A stretch of 64,000 nt of DNA from Lytechinus pictus (taxonomy: Eukaryota > Echinodermata > Echinoidea > Temnopleuroida > Toxopneustidae), in contig NC_087259.1 of the NCBI RefSeq assembly GCF_037042905.1, positions 24,786,501 through 24,850,500 of the forward strand, written 5' to 3'. Positions 13,465 to 25,748 of this stretch are shown piece by piece. Below the pieces are notes generated by a model. That model was not told where the DNA came from, did not search any database, and saw only the letters and a program-made list of their open reading frames with translations. Both the position numbers and the translations under genes were made by a program. Numbering within the stretch: position 1 is the stretch's first letter; every line of letters begins with the position of its first letter.

Positions 13465-16016
13465 TGCTCTCACTCTCTGTAGAGACTGTATCATGAGTCA
13501 AAACTGAAACCTCCATCAAAGCCCATTTCGATATCTTGGCTTCATTCAGAAAACACTTTCTTGCATACAGTTTTTAAACATCTTACTGTCCAATGATCAA
13601 GTGTGAACACTGAATATGAACCTCATGCAGACCTGTTCACAATATCCAAAGAATTTTATTGCTGGATGAAGAAAAGAATGTTTATTGCATGGCTTGATAT
13701 TTTTAAGGTTATTTTGTTCAGAACTGTTAATATTTTGTGATATAACAATTGTACAGCAAATCATTGAATTAAGATGCAACATGATTGCATCCTATTAATC
13801 TAGCTCTTGTATTTTTTCAATCTCATTCATTCTATAATGAGAAATTGCGAAAGCAAAGCTATTCCAAATCCAGAAAAACAAAATGGGATTCATAGTCAGC
13901 AGTAAAAACATTGGTGAAGGTTGTCCAGGGAAGTGCACAAAATGTTTCATAGTCTGAAAGGGGATTTCAAAATGGAATGGTGTTGACAATCATTAGTCAT
14001 TGGTGGGATACCCCGTAGCCCTTGCCATTTCTCTAATTACCTCCCATTGTATGATCATGTGTTGTCCACAAGTACATGTATAAGGCTGCAGTGTCAATGC
14101 CCAGTGACATTAGAGAATATTCTGGGAGTATTTAATGAAAAAATTATAAGCTACTGAAGTCCTTCCATCTCATTGGCTCAAAGAAAATTGTCAGTAAAAA
14201 TAACTGAGGGATTCTTTGTGAAACAGTCCCCTGATATGAATATCCTTGGAGTATTGTGGATATGCATCCCAAATTGCTATTAATAAATATGAAAGCAATA
14301 ATACCCTTCTGGAAATTGTTAGGGGTGAGTTAATGATATATGGGTGGGAGCAGAAGATGTGGACGTTCCCTGTAAAATTTGAAAATTTTATAATGCACCA
14401 TGTAGAATGCTTTATTATACCCTGTAAAATGAGCAATAACCATTGTTAAAGTCAGACTCTGGATTTGTGTCTTAAAAAATTACTTTATATAAAATATGTT
14501 CAGCTTTAAGAACCAGGCGTTCATAAGCCCTCTACTACAGTAGTTCACAAAGCAATGTATCACCAGAAAGAGAAGATATTCATGCCTGATTTGTGTGACC
14601 GATGATGCCTGTGATTTTGGTAGATGTCCCAGAATTTGTAGTTCTCCTTTCCTCGTCCTTGAAGTTGATGATCTGCAGAGCGAAGCAAATTGGCAATCAA
14701 AGACAATCGTTAGGAGTGCTGGCATTTCCAATCCTGAATCCCCATCTATTCCCCTGCACTTCTGTTCATCTCTCCCGTCAATGTTAGGTGCCATGGCTTT
14801 AACTGGAGTTAACCTGTAATATTGCAGAGGCCATGATGGAAAATCCATCCAAAATTTATTCCAGAGAAAGAAGATAAGAAAAGAAAATTGTTCAGGTGGG
14901 GCACCATGATCCTGCCCTTGCCCCATCTACTGTTGCCCCTGACAATATTTTAAAAAAATATTTTCATATTAAGATATGAATATGTAATTCTAAGAGGTAA
15001 AGATGGAACTAGATGTGGCAGGGGCAGGTGCCCCCCCCCCAATTAATTTGTTTTTCGAGTAATGAAGAGAAAAAATACAAAAGGGATAAGAAGAAAAACA
15101 GAAAAATATTGAAACAATGAGAAACTGCATAAAACAGATTTGGATTGGCCATTTAACCATAAAATATACTTATTTTTTTGTATTTAAAAAGAGACACAAA
15201 ATTCACCTTTGAATTTCGCCCCAATACTCTTGCTACATTGTATGAGGGTACATTGATTTTGTTTGTTAATGAGATTCCAGTAGAATAAAAAACAACATAA
15301 AAGTGTAATGTTTTTAAAAAGGTCAAGTAATGATTTCACGTTTTATTTCATGAACTTATAAAATCTACAATTCATCCACTTTGAATTTGACTTTCATGTA
15401 TAGGCCTAAGTGGTAATGACTCCTGAGAAAACCTGTATCCATGTAATCCTTACTGTGTGAGATGTGGAGTTGCCTTTAAAATCTTTCAGAGAGCTTTTTT
15501 TTCAGATACAGTAGAGCTCTACATGTACTGCATAATTAGTTATTTACATTTACTGAGGCCATGTTCAGTGTAAGATGTACATGAGTACCGGAAAGTCATT
15601 ATGTGAAAACCTTTTGTTTTCTTATCTACTTTTTGTTTCCTTAAAAAATTGATATTCATCAATTACTGTAATTGTAATTTTTTTTTGTTTTAAAGGTACA
15701 ATGTTGTATGACATCTTTTTCTTTTGTAGAATAGCTGTGGCTCATATGCCTTCATTCATGAGCAGAAGAGAGAGAAATAAAGTTTATTTATTTTAAGAAA
15801 CAATGACATGAAGAGCAGGTGCTCTTTTTGTGCCTTGAACCACAACCAAATATTTGTGTTCGTCTTTGCTCTAACATTATTAGTGTGAATAAAAACACTG
15901 TATGTGATGTGTCTTGTACCTTGTACGTTTTCCACTTCATTTCATCCGTTTTCTCTCTCCGTCACGCCACGTTTGTGTCGACCATCCTCGCTGCTTGCAA
16001 TCTTTCCTAAACTCAG

Positions 16017-16070
16017 ACCATGGAGCGAATCTCGCAAGCGTCTTCTCGCTTCAAAGAACTCTTGCGGAGG
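16017..16070 (+). CDS. EVI5: Candidate cassette or alternative first exon of the EVI5 gene (18 codons)
   Basis: A 54-nt segment between the acceptor TTTCCTAAACTCAG and the donor AGG|GTAAGA. It is phase 0 on both sides, like every other exon of the gene, and reads TMERISQASSRFKELLRR without a stop. It is richer in G+C than the AT-rich intron around it. The second codon is an ATG in the context ACCATGG, so it could also begin an isoform without the TBC domain. I do not recognise the peptide from vertebrate EVI5. The call rests on splice signals, phase and composition only. Confidence 0.55.
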
Positions 16071-16840
16071 GTAAGACAGAAACGAACGCTTGATTAACAC
16101 TTCTTCTTGAGCTTAAATCAGCCTTTCTTTTTTTTTGCGGTGCGCTTTTGATTTCTAATGAACTCTCCTTTGTATTGATCATTTTGTGTACCCAGGTTTT
16201 CATCCGTATTATCACCCTCTTACTAGTCTTCTTTCCAAGCAGAAGGAAATATTTTCTTATCTATTTACTCAAGAAATATTGGGCATAGTCTGGAGCTTAT
16301 ATACATCAGACTTTTGTGGTTGTTTTAATTGGGCAAATTTTACAGTTGCATTATTACAAGATCATATCATTCAAAAGCCATTTCTGTTATTAAATAGGAT
16401 ATTGCCCAAATGGAAGCAAGAGGAATTATGAGCAACAATTTTTGGATTAGCTCTCAAAGTTTAAACAATAAAATCATACTACAATTTTATATCAGCATTT
16501 TGATGAAACTATTCATTGTCAGTTTGGTACTAGTCTGTATCTCCAGACCCGATTTAATAAATTTTTCATGAGATTGAAGAAAATGCTGTAGTCTTGCTGT
16601 CACGGATGTAATTATTCACCTGGTAATGTGAATGGTACGTGGCTATGTGCTAGTAACAACAAAAATTAACAACAAAAGCAATAACCACTTTCTATGCTCT
16701 CTCAAACTGATAGCAAATGGGAGCCACAGAGCGGATATTTTCCTATCTGTCATGCATAGCTTTACGCATTTTTAGATTTTTTTTCTATTTAGAGATGTAT
16801 TTTGATGACCAGAGCATTTTCACTCCAGACGTGTGTTTCC

Positions 16841-16940
16841 TGAAAGTTGTCAGCTCTAAAAAATTTGAGTGAAATCCATGGTTTTGATTGACTGAGGAAC
16901 ACTGGTATCTCACTTTTGTTAAAGTAGCTGACAACTTTCA
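16841..16940. repeat. Small palindrome, possible MITE core
   Basis: Perfect 15-bp arms TGAAAGTTGTCAGCT and AGCTGACAACTTTCA separated by 70 nt. Confidence 0.4.
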
Positions 16941-17704
16941 TGATTTTTTTTTGCTTGCAAGTTGTTCATAGGTATTTCAAATCTAGTGGGGATATGCAAG
17001 AAATTTGATTATAGAGGGTAATAACATATTACAGATTTGCAGCAGTTGACTTATAATTGCAACATTTCAGCTTCTTCAATTCAAATATTGAATTATGTTT
17101 CGTATATTTCATTACATTCTATGAAATAAGTGAGTTTAAAAACCGCTCTACCAATTAACAGTTACATGTATGTCAATTATACCTATTAGCAAACACAGCA
17201 CTTAATTTTTAGTTTGTGTGTTTGTTTATTTGTTACTTAAGTGTGATAAAGAGAGTGCACTCTTTTTTTATTCTAGTTCTAGCTTGATATTTGATTGTGA
17301 AGTTTTATCAATTTATTGTTCCCTTTTCTCACTTGTAGTTAGATATTTTGCTGTTGTGATGAATTTGACCTTAATTGTAACCTCTCACTGCTAGATGACC
17401 TTATCACACTATTGAAAAAAAATAAACATTCTACATTTTAGTTTTACTTTGCATGAAATAATTGATGTTTGCACGTTGGAAATTCGGTTTGATGAATTTT
17501 ATGTCGCAAGAAGGGAATTTTGGTTTAATTTTGAAATTATAAATGCATTGGTGTCTCTTCTTTCTACTCTGATCTGATAATTGTAAAGAATCTGGTGAGT
17601 TTCCTTTACTTACTCCACATAAATGTACACACATGATCAAGAAATGGGGGTGTTTGTATGGAAGGTTTATTTCCAATTCATCTAATGCCATTTGGTCTGT
17701 CATG

Positions 17705-17998
17705 AGTTTGTCTACTCACCACATGGTCTACTTTCATTTAGTCTACCCAATAGCCATTTAATCCATAAACCATTTGGTCTAATTCAACTAAAGTGTTAAT
17801 TGTGCAGAATAAATGAAAAGAAAATGGGTTTTAGATCAACTGGTTATTAGACGAAATGGTAATAGATGAAAAAGGTGATTAGACGAAGTGATGATTGGAA
17901 CAAATGGTTATTGGACCAAATGGTTGTTAAACGAAATGTTGATAGACGGAATAGCATTAGACTAATGAAGGTAGACCATGTGGTGAGTGGACGAATTG
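17705..17998. mobile_element. Inverted-repeat element built from TTTGGTCTAA-like units
   Basis: Ends pair over about 40 bp: CTCACCACATGGTCTAC at the left against GTAGACCATGTGGTGAG at the right. The interior is made of many short copies of ATTTGGTCTAA or its complement (TTAGACGAAATGG and variants). A degenerate relative is at 57300-57430. Confidence 0.65.
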
Positions 17999-18280
17999 GC
18001 AATTTACCGAATATAGCTATGTAGCCTACGCCATTATGTTGATGCCGCTTATGAAAGCTGTTTATTTTTCCATGCATGTTTCTTTCTTAAAAAGAGAGCG
18101 AACTGCGACACACCTGTAACATGTTGAGAACAGTTTCACACAAGCCAAGGCCTCAGACTGCCTGGAGGTGTGAACATTGAAATTGGACATTTATATTCCA
18201 ATTTGTCCAAATTTGCCTTGCCAGGGCAGGACATGTTCAAACTATACATATAATTTTTTGGCGAAGGAGCATGAATTTTA

Positions 18281-18302
18281 CTCTCTCTCTCTCTCTCTCT
18301 CT
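18281..18302 (+). repeat. CT dinucleotide tract
   Basis: Eleven uninterrupted CT units. Confidence 0.9.
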
Positions 18303-21198
18303 CCCCATGCTACTCCCCCCTCCCTATATCTCCCTATTAACTCTTACACTTGATGTAAGTTGTGGTCGTGAATGCTTTACTATTTGATCATGCTACTTTG
18401 GTTATGATAATATTTAATTAATTTTGCTTTTAACTCATATTTTTGATGAAGATTTGCTCTTTATCTAGTCCATGCTTCCAGTTTGCATCACTGTGTGTAG
18501 TCTCTGTATATTTTGAGCTGCAGCCTACCATTAGTTGCGCTCCTGAACTTCAAATTATCTTCAATTATGCCTCCAAGGTTTAGCCACTAATTGCCCTTCT
18601 CGAGATGATGGAGGAAATTGATTTTTGTATCATGATGATCGCCAATTAGTCTCATGTACTCCATCATGAAATGTACATAATAGCTCCATGCACATAGTGT
18701 ATATACAGATGATATTTCCTCTCTAATAACATGGGCCCTACTTTGTTGGTGTTATTGCATTCAATTGCAAATTTCGGTTGCAATTTCATGATAATTGATT
18801 GATCAATTTTAGCTGTGGCAATTCAGTTTACACACTTTGCTCTAAGAAGCAGATTAGCATTCAATTGCAAATGTGTAATTAAATGCTAATATAATTGCAA
18901 GATTATCATCGATTTGGAGACCCCAAATAGATGTGCAATTAATCACAAGTTTCTTGCAATCTAGCAAGGAAAACAAATTACATTAGGGCTCAGGACAATT
19001 TTGCCCCCGAAATTCTCAAAATAGCCCAGAAAAGTCCCCATTCTCTTCAGTGTTAGAGCTTATTCAATGTTGCAGATTTAGTCGCCCCCCAAAACGAAAA
19101 ACTAACATTTTGCCTGAGTTTTATGGGTAGGAAAGGGGTCGCTATTATTCAGCTGTCTAGATATTTTTGTTGGTTCCAGAAATAACTTGGAAAGGTCAGC
19201 TTCATGACTATTCCATTTAGGAGAGCAATTGACACAAAACCAATATCATTCAGTCCTTTCATTGTTTTCAAAAGGAAAGAAATCTTCCACGGCTGTCGGG
19301 TCCCGATCGATTTTAAATGCAAGCTACGAGCTAAACTACAAATTGATTCAGACAGTGGGTACATATATTTCACGTCACTCCGTTTGTATACATGCTCAGC
19401 CCGCCGAGAAGGAAAGTAATACCATTATTTGTAATGCAAATTTGATATTGGATGGATTCGTAGAGGTCGGTGAAACCTGGTAACTGACCGCACTGCCAAT
19501 TGCAAGCTGGTAGCGAAATCAACTCTGAATTTTCTAGTCGGTACTCCAAGTGCATTCTTCCCTTCCCAGCGGTGGCGCCGCCAGCTGCAATCTTCTGAGT
19601 TTAGTATGGGCTATAAATAGCTCATGATGTCATGTCTTAGAAACCCATGTTTCAGTACGTCACATGGAAGGAGTCGCATTGCATCTCGTGTTTTGCCTTC
19701 ATCAGGTGTCCTGGCATCTGTATCGCAATCTTATAAATGGTTCCTTCGTTAAAAGCCAAGCTGAGTTTCCTACTTCTCAGCGGTCGGTAGTTATTGTGTT
19801 ATAGTGTTTCTTCCCTAAAGGCTTTTGACTTTTAATGGAAAATACCAGAGCTTTTGTTGGATTCATTAAAATGATTTACAGGTTAGCTTGTGTTCATTGA
19901 CATTTTAAAATATCATTGAATGCTGGCTATGCTGCCATATGTTGGGCCTTCCTTCGTCCTCCCTCTCTCTATCTCCTTTTTTCATTTATTTTCTGGTCTT
20001 TTACTTTCTTCAACTCAAGCTCAAATTAATGAATCTATACCCAAACTTAATACTATTTTGATCGCAATCAGCACAATGCTTCTAATTTTTAGTTTTCTTT
20101 TTCTGAATGATTGACAGTTTCAGTTGAAATTACTCAATTGTGTTTTCCAGATTGTAGCGAAATTGTCCCATTTATGAATTTGCGAATACATACATGTAAA
20201 TTAACTCCCTGACGATATGAATAAGGCAGATCCTGTATTCCTTTGACCAAACAGAAACAAGGAACAAACAAAAACATTAGCATCTTGTGAATAAGCATTT
20301 TTGTGCACATAGATAATGATATAAATAACAGCAATTTCGAAAATACCATGATCGTCTGCTAGTGCAAATCCTTGTTCTTTAAAAATGTATTAAAAACATC
20401 TTTTGGGGGTGGAGCTTACGTGACCTTTTTAAGCACTTCCGTAGATGATAATTGTCATGCACTCATCGTAGTTTATATTTGCGATGCAGTGCTCTGATTG
20501 ACAAGTCACCAAGGATACATACCGCCTTCACTCGGTAATGCGAATTCAAATCACAGTTTTCGAGTGACGTGTGAAAGGTCCGATGATTTTAAAGACAAAT
20601 TGCAATCATCATTACAATGATGATTCAAGATTCACGTGTGAAAAGGCCCTACATATATTCAGGCTCTGCAGTATCACTGATTCACTGTTTTGTTTACATC
20701 ACAGAGGGGCTATATTGCTCTGTTTGACATTGCTCCTTTTACAAGTGGACAATTGGAATGTTTGACCATAGCATACTTGGATGAGGTCTGGAGGTCAATT
20801 CCATTGACCAAAATCTTAGTTAATCCTTGTATATGTTTGATATGGAGATCTTAGGAATTCCACTATCCAGCTCAAGTGCATGGGTTGGTGCCCTCCCCCT
20901 CTCTCTATTTCCATTCCCCCATCACCTACCCCAAATGTAAACCCACCCTATATTGTTGCTGAGTTGGTCTGGTATGTAAATAAGTATTCAATATGAAAGG
21001 ATAGTGCTTGATACAGTGTAGAAGATGTAGTTTTTGATATAATGTAGAAGATGTAGTTTTTAGTAGGCATGAAATAAACATATTTAGGCTCAAAGGAAGA
21101 TTCACCCCTCCCCCCCCCCCTATATGCAGACTGATATCACTAATATTTGTAAGTTGGGAACGAGCCCTCGTTATTATTACTGGCTTCATTACTGTATG

Positions 21199-21490
21199 CG
21201 TAGCGTTGTGGCCTAGTGGATCAGTCTCCGGACTTTGAAACAGAGGGTCGTGGGTTGCAAATCCCAGCCATGGCGTAGTTTCCTTCAGCAAGAAATTTAT
21301 CCACATTGAGCTGCACTCGACCCAGGTGAGGTGAATGGGTACCTGGCAGGAATTTATTCCTTGAAATGCACTGAGCGCTGGAAGGCTGCTTGAGCTACAG
21401 CAGGGGTAATAATATCCAAGTCCTTTGGAAGCGCATAGAGACGTTATTTATAATGTGTTATGCGCTATACAATAACTATCTATTATCATT
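21199..21490 (+). mobile_element. tRNA-derived SINE
   Basis: The tRNA-like head reads TGTGGCCTAGTGGATCAGTC (A box) with a diverged B box (GGGTTGCAAATCCC). The body contains the shared core ACCCAGGTGAGGTGAATGGG and TACCTGGCAGG, and the tail TTTGGAAGCGCATAGAGACG. The same core recurs at 29.3, 38.2, 39.9 and (reversed) 49.2 kb. Confidence 0.85.
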
Positions 21491-22886
21491 ACTTAGCATG
21501 AACCACAGTAGAAAAAATGATCCCTATTCTGAAAATACTTATTTTTACACTCTGAGAATGATGTTCTTTGTCTATTTTAGCTTGTCATTTTATTGAAGAA
21601 AAATAGTCATGCTTTTGAAATAAACCATTTTTTTTAAAGCAACTGTCATTGATCAATAAAGACCTACATTCCAAGGTAAATATCTCACTCCCGCATTTCA
21701 TCCCAACCCCAAAGAACCCCAATCCCTCCTTGTAGGTCAGGGCTAATGTCGGCCCCAATGACCCCAGAGTTCAGGCTGGCATCCTCGCCTGCCTCCCGCA
21801 TCACCACCGGCATCTTGTTCACATCTGCCTAATCGCTACACCCCCGTGATATGTTACCCAGCCGACTCCCAGTCAGTACGGAGCTCTGTGTAATAGGTCT
21901 TGCATACTGTTTGCCCACTGATTAGCAGGAGGGAATCCCTGCTATGCAAAATGCCTTGCATCACTGTAGCAGTCCAGTCCATATCCTGCCTTCAGGTTGA
22001 TCTTGTGTTGGCGTAAGGGACTAGGAATCCTCAAAGGTTGCTTTTAACGCAAACACCAAAGTGTTTGAAGGAAGAGAGAGGGTTAGTGTGTGGTTGTGCA
22101 GGTACCCTCCAAGTAAAGCGGGAGAGCTGGATTATACCGCTTGACTGCCTCTGAGGGAAATGCTCTTTGTAATACGAGGGATGATTTATACCTAAACCCT
22201 GAAGGAGCATTGTACGCAAGTCGGCTCGGTGTAAATCTGTGTTGGATACTCCATTTGGGACTCACCCCGCAGCCTTTGTAGAGACTGGAATAAATATGCA
22301 GGGTGCACGATTATGTATTTAGGTCTTTTAGGATGAATAGATACTGTATATCTCATCAGATTTACATGTACCGTAAGATTGGTGGACGGATGCCTGCCTA
22401 GCACACATGAAAAGTGCCTCCCTGGTTTCTGGTTTGTATGTATGGAATATAGGCCTTGTCGAAGGTAAGAATATATCTATAAATCAGGTATAGTAATTAA
22501 CTTACGATGCAGTATCAATTTTGTGGTTATATAGGTCCTTAAAATAACCTACGTGTAGCCTATATGAGTTGGGTATATTGCATAGCATACAGGTCATAAA
22601 CTTTGCATGGGATAGCATCTACTATTTAACAGTATATGCTAGGTTGAGTGCACGGGCATTCATTATGACTCAGTTTCTTTAATGAGCCCAATTGACATAA
22701 TGAGATATGTACACTTTATACTGGAGGCAAAATAATAGGTTGATGCAGAATATCATATTTGATAGTAGGCCTATATGTATATAGAATGCTCACAAAAAAT
22801 GTATAGAATGGTCACAGATTAAAAATATTGGGACAGAATAATTATTTTCAAGCTCTGCAATAAATGGTTTATTTAGGAGATTCATC

Positions 22887-23820
22887 TTAAAGGGGTGGTC
22901 CAGGCCAGGTTTAATTTATATCTACTAGATAGACTAAAAAAACCTTCTCTTTCCTATACTATATTTTTTTTAAGAAATAAGAGGCACAGTTATTTTTTAT
23001 TGAATTTTCAATTTTGCCAAAATCATATTCTGGCACGAGTCTGTACGATCCCAGAATGCAATGCGCAGCTTTTTCTGTGACGTAGCATCTCCACTTTGGC
23101 TTCGCTGGCTGCTGCTACGAGCGCGAGCGAGCTAGCTAGCTATCGCTCGCACGTATATGCGTATAGATCATCAGCGCCGCATACGTATACGTACGGTATT
23201 AGCTACATGTAGTTTTCGACTTGCATTGATTGCGGCCACCGTCGACCCTGTAATTCACAATTTGTTTGTTTCTCGCCGTTTATTTAATAATTTGAACAAT
23301 TAATATGTCGGGTCCTGCGGGATATGCATTCCAACCAAGGTGGAATGCGGAAGAGTTGGAGAACCGTCGAAGAATAGAAGAAGAAGAGGCGGAGGAAGAT
23401 CCGATCGTACCGCAGCCAGCGGCCGATCGAGTGGGGAGAAATGACTGGTGTCGGTGCGGGAACTGCCCGGTGATGCCGACGGCCAGAGAGAGCATTTGGT
23501 CCTCGCAAACGACTCTACTCGCGTTATATTTGTATATTTTTATGTCAAACTTGTCAGTCCCAATATTGTGAAGCCACTGGGCACATCTCTCTCGATCTCG
23601 GATCGGATTTGGTATAGAAAACGCACTTTTATGGTTATTTTCTCCCGGCCTCGCTACATGTGCGCGAAATTTAATTCTTTTTGCCCCAAATAACCGTTAC
23701 AAGAAATGCTCTTAAAAATCTCTTAAGTCGAGTAAGGAGATAATACTTTTTGAAATGGCTCCTGTAATTGTTTACTACGGGCTAAATATTTTTTGGAGCT
23801 GGCCTGGACCACCCCTTTAA
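22887..23820 (+). mobile_element. TIR element with a P2X7-type zinc-domain gene fragment
   Basis: Perfect 22-bp terminal inverted repeats, starting TTAAAGGGGTGGTCCAGG at the left and mirrored at the right, bound a 934-bp unit. The outer TTAA may be a target-site duplication (as in piggyBac-type insertion) or part of the repeat. Inside are a G+C-rich region with nested palindromes (23110-23200) and a coding fragment at 23305. No transposase is visible, so it is non-autonomous. Confidence 0.8.
23305..23571 (+). pseudogene. Fragment of a P2RX7 C-terminal-like (zinc ballast) domain protein in a TIR element
   Basis: An 88-codon open frame from ATG 23305. Residues 21-31 are charged (RRRIEEEEAEE), and residues 44-59 read GRNDWCRCGNCPVMPT, which I recognise as the start of the P2X7 C-terminal domain: W-C-x-C-G-x-C-x-x-M-P-T. 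In that family the next motif has a Cys pair after the conserved Glu; here it reads ESIWSSQ, and the frame then becomes hydrophobic and stops, so about 80 expected residues are missing. Either this is an internally deleted copy or the first exon of a larger gene. Many invertebrates carry this domain in standalone and transposon-linked proteins. Confidence 0.65.
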
Positions 23821-25664
23821 CAATAGAGAATTGAATAGGGATGATATATTTCTATCATGAATGCAAAATTTGCAAAAAAAAGATTTGATGGTGCATTATG
23901 TCAACATCAATGCTTTAGTAATGTTGTAGTGTTTTTTTAAATGATTAATAGGATGTAATGGATTGTTTTTACATGAGCAAAATATAAACTATGGAGACCT
24001 CCAAAAGAATAACACTATTAAAGATATCTACCAAAATCCTAATTGGATCAATCTATAAAGCATCAATTGGATACTATCTAGAACTTGAAAATATGAACAT
24101 ACCCAGAAAACAAGATTTACAAAACGGAAATAAACTTGATCAAGGAATCACGGTTGGCAATAATTTTGAGAGGAACGTTTTAAATCTAGGTTAATTGTTA
24201 CCATACTATACTACCACAGATGCAGGTCTTGATAAAAAAATTCTGATATTGAACAAACCAATAACTGTTAATAGGTAGACATAATGTTCACTGACACATA
24301 TAAGCACATATGGGCACATTCATTCCAATTGCTTTAAGACCTGGGTACCTGACATGATGTGATTTATTTTGCATATTAGTCATCAATTACTAATCCCATT
24401 ACCATAATTATTTGATATCTTTTCTTAAAACATACAACCATTTGGGAATCATCCTGGTTTATTTTGTTTTCCAATTTGAAGATTCTACAATGCATACATG
24501 GATATGCGAAGAAGAAAATCATTGCGGAGGTCTTTGATATTTAGAATAGGAAATACATATGCTGTACAAACATAAGACATGAAGGCCTGTTCTACGATTC
24601 TGTGGTAATTTTAAAGAGTTGGTCTTTTTACCATTCATTCCAAACAATTTTAACCAAAGTACACCATGTATGCAGTACATTTTTAGACCTGCATTTGCAA
24701 GTATAATTTTGTCTCAATCAGGATCAACATAATACATGAATATTCTCTCTAGGCTGGAAGAAACATAATTGGATGAGAGATGCTTTTGCATAATGAATCT
24801 ACCATCCTAGAGTAATGGCATTATGTTTTTACCCCAGGGTCGGGGATGGGCGGGGGGGGGGGGGGTTGTGGATGGGGGTGGGGTGGGTGAACATTCTGAG
24901 TTAGCATTGTAGAGACCCTATGCGTTCCTTTATCTACCAGCATGGTTTTATACATTCGTGGTATTGAGAATGTTTTTTTAATACTGGTATGTAATTCAAT
25001 TTGTCGAAATTCACTTCTCAATATCAATACAAAACATCCTTTGACTACATAGGGATCTGTATTTGCCGCTTACTACGTTGGTATGTAATTTCAACAAAAA
25101 GACATTCCTTGAATTTGCACCTTATAAGGCAACTTTCAAAATGTCCTAGTATTTGGGATGTTTACTTCTCCGTTTGATGTATTATTTGTGCAAACTTGTG
25201 ATTCTCTATCATACATCCCTTTAAGTCAGTCTATTAATTTATTCACTATTTATTTAACAATGTTTTAAGAGGAATCCCTTTCAAAAAGCTGTTTTCCGTT
25301 GAGGTCATGTAATACATTTAAAGCAGATAAAATTACAAGATAGTATCCTATAAAAAAAAATTATTATGAAATGAGTCAGAACATTTTTGTAAAACTTAAA
25401 AATAGCAACTTAAATTGATGAAATATGTTGAATTGAGGGAAAATAATTGAAAATATATATTTTTTAATATTGAGGCAAAGATTGAATATATTGACTGGGA
25501 GGTTCAAAATTGTTCCGAAGTGAAAGGGCTAATTAATGGAGAGTATATTAAAAGGAGGACTCAGTATAGCATTCAGGATAATGTAACTGATTCATTTGTG
25601 TTTGATCTGTAAAGAGTTTATTATAGATGATTGCACTTCCTTCACATTGCAGTCCGTTTTGTAG

Positions 25665-25748
25665 TCTTCCTTGTCAATGGGCAACGCACACAGCGACGAT
25701 CATCCAGAGTATGAACTCTATTACCAGATCCTCAAAGTCAGGCACCAG
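25665..25748 (+). CDS. EVI5: Candidate cassette or alternative start exon of the EVI5 gene (28 codons)
   Basis: An 84-nt phase-0 segment reading SSLSMGNAHSDD then HPEYELYYQILKVRHQ, ending at the donor CAG|GTATAC. Two acceptors lie 12 nt apart: CATTGCAG ending at 25652 and TTTTGTAG ending at 25664. Only the second keeps phase 0 open, because the in-frame codon 25662-25664 is TAG. The internal ATG begins MGNAHS, which fits the N-myristoylation pattern (Gly2, Ser6), so an alternative start here is possible. The motif EYELYYQ resembles EYSVYYQ of the next candidate exon at 27644, which suggests the two are related. Not recognised from vertebrate EVI5. Confidence 0.6.

Larger units (their letters stand above)
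561..16016 (+). other. EVI5: Intron 1 (5' part) of the EVI5 gene
   Basis: AT-rich non-coding sequence. It holds a 7SL-like SINE (1151-1335), a dispersed echinoid-type repeat (3831-3946), a Helentron-like element (6280-7360), a GGAATGAA array (12319-12469) and an inverted-repeat element (13332-13464). A G+C-richer patch at 11620-11950 and a two-strand open stretch at 14480-14926 remain unexplained. I see nothing gene-like in 2000-3800, 4000-6200 or 7400-11400 apart from simple sequence. Confidence 0.8.
16071..25664 (+). other. EVI5: Intron 1 (middle part) of the EVI5 gene
   Basis: Non-coding. Contains a small palindromic element (16841-16940), a TTTGGTCTAA-type inverted-repeat element (17705-17998), a CT tract (18281-18302), a tRNA-derived SINE (21199-21490) and the TIR element with a P2X7-type domain fragment (22887-23820). 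G+C-richer patches with no assigned role lie at 19540-19720 (with a TATAAATAG) and 21690-22060. A G-rich tract lies at 24838-24895. Confidence 0.75.

Noticed and set aside
20926..21306. 126-codon minus frame
   Set aside because: Overlaps the SINE at 21199 and a poly-C run; unlike any known protein.
23284..23508. Minus-strand frames opposite the P2X7-like fragment
   Set aside because: Shadows; the plus frame carries the recognisable motif.
25653..25748. 96-nt version of the mini-exon using the acceptor at 25652
   Set aside because: The phase-0 frame meets TAG at 25662-25664; the acceptor at 25664 gives an open 84-nt exon instead.
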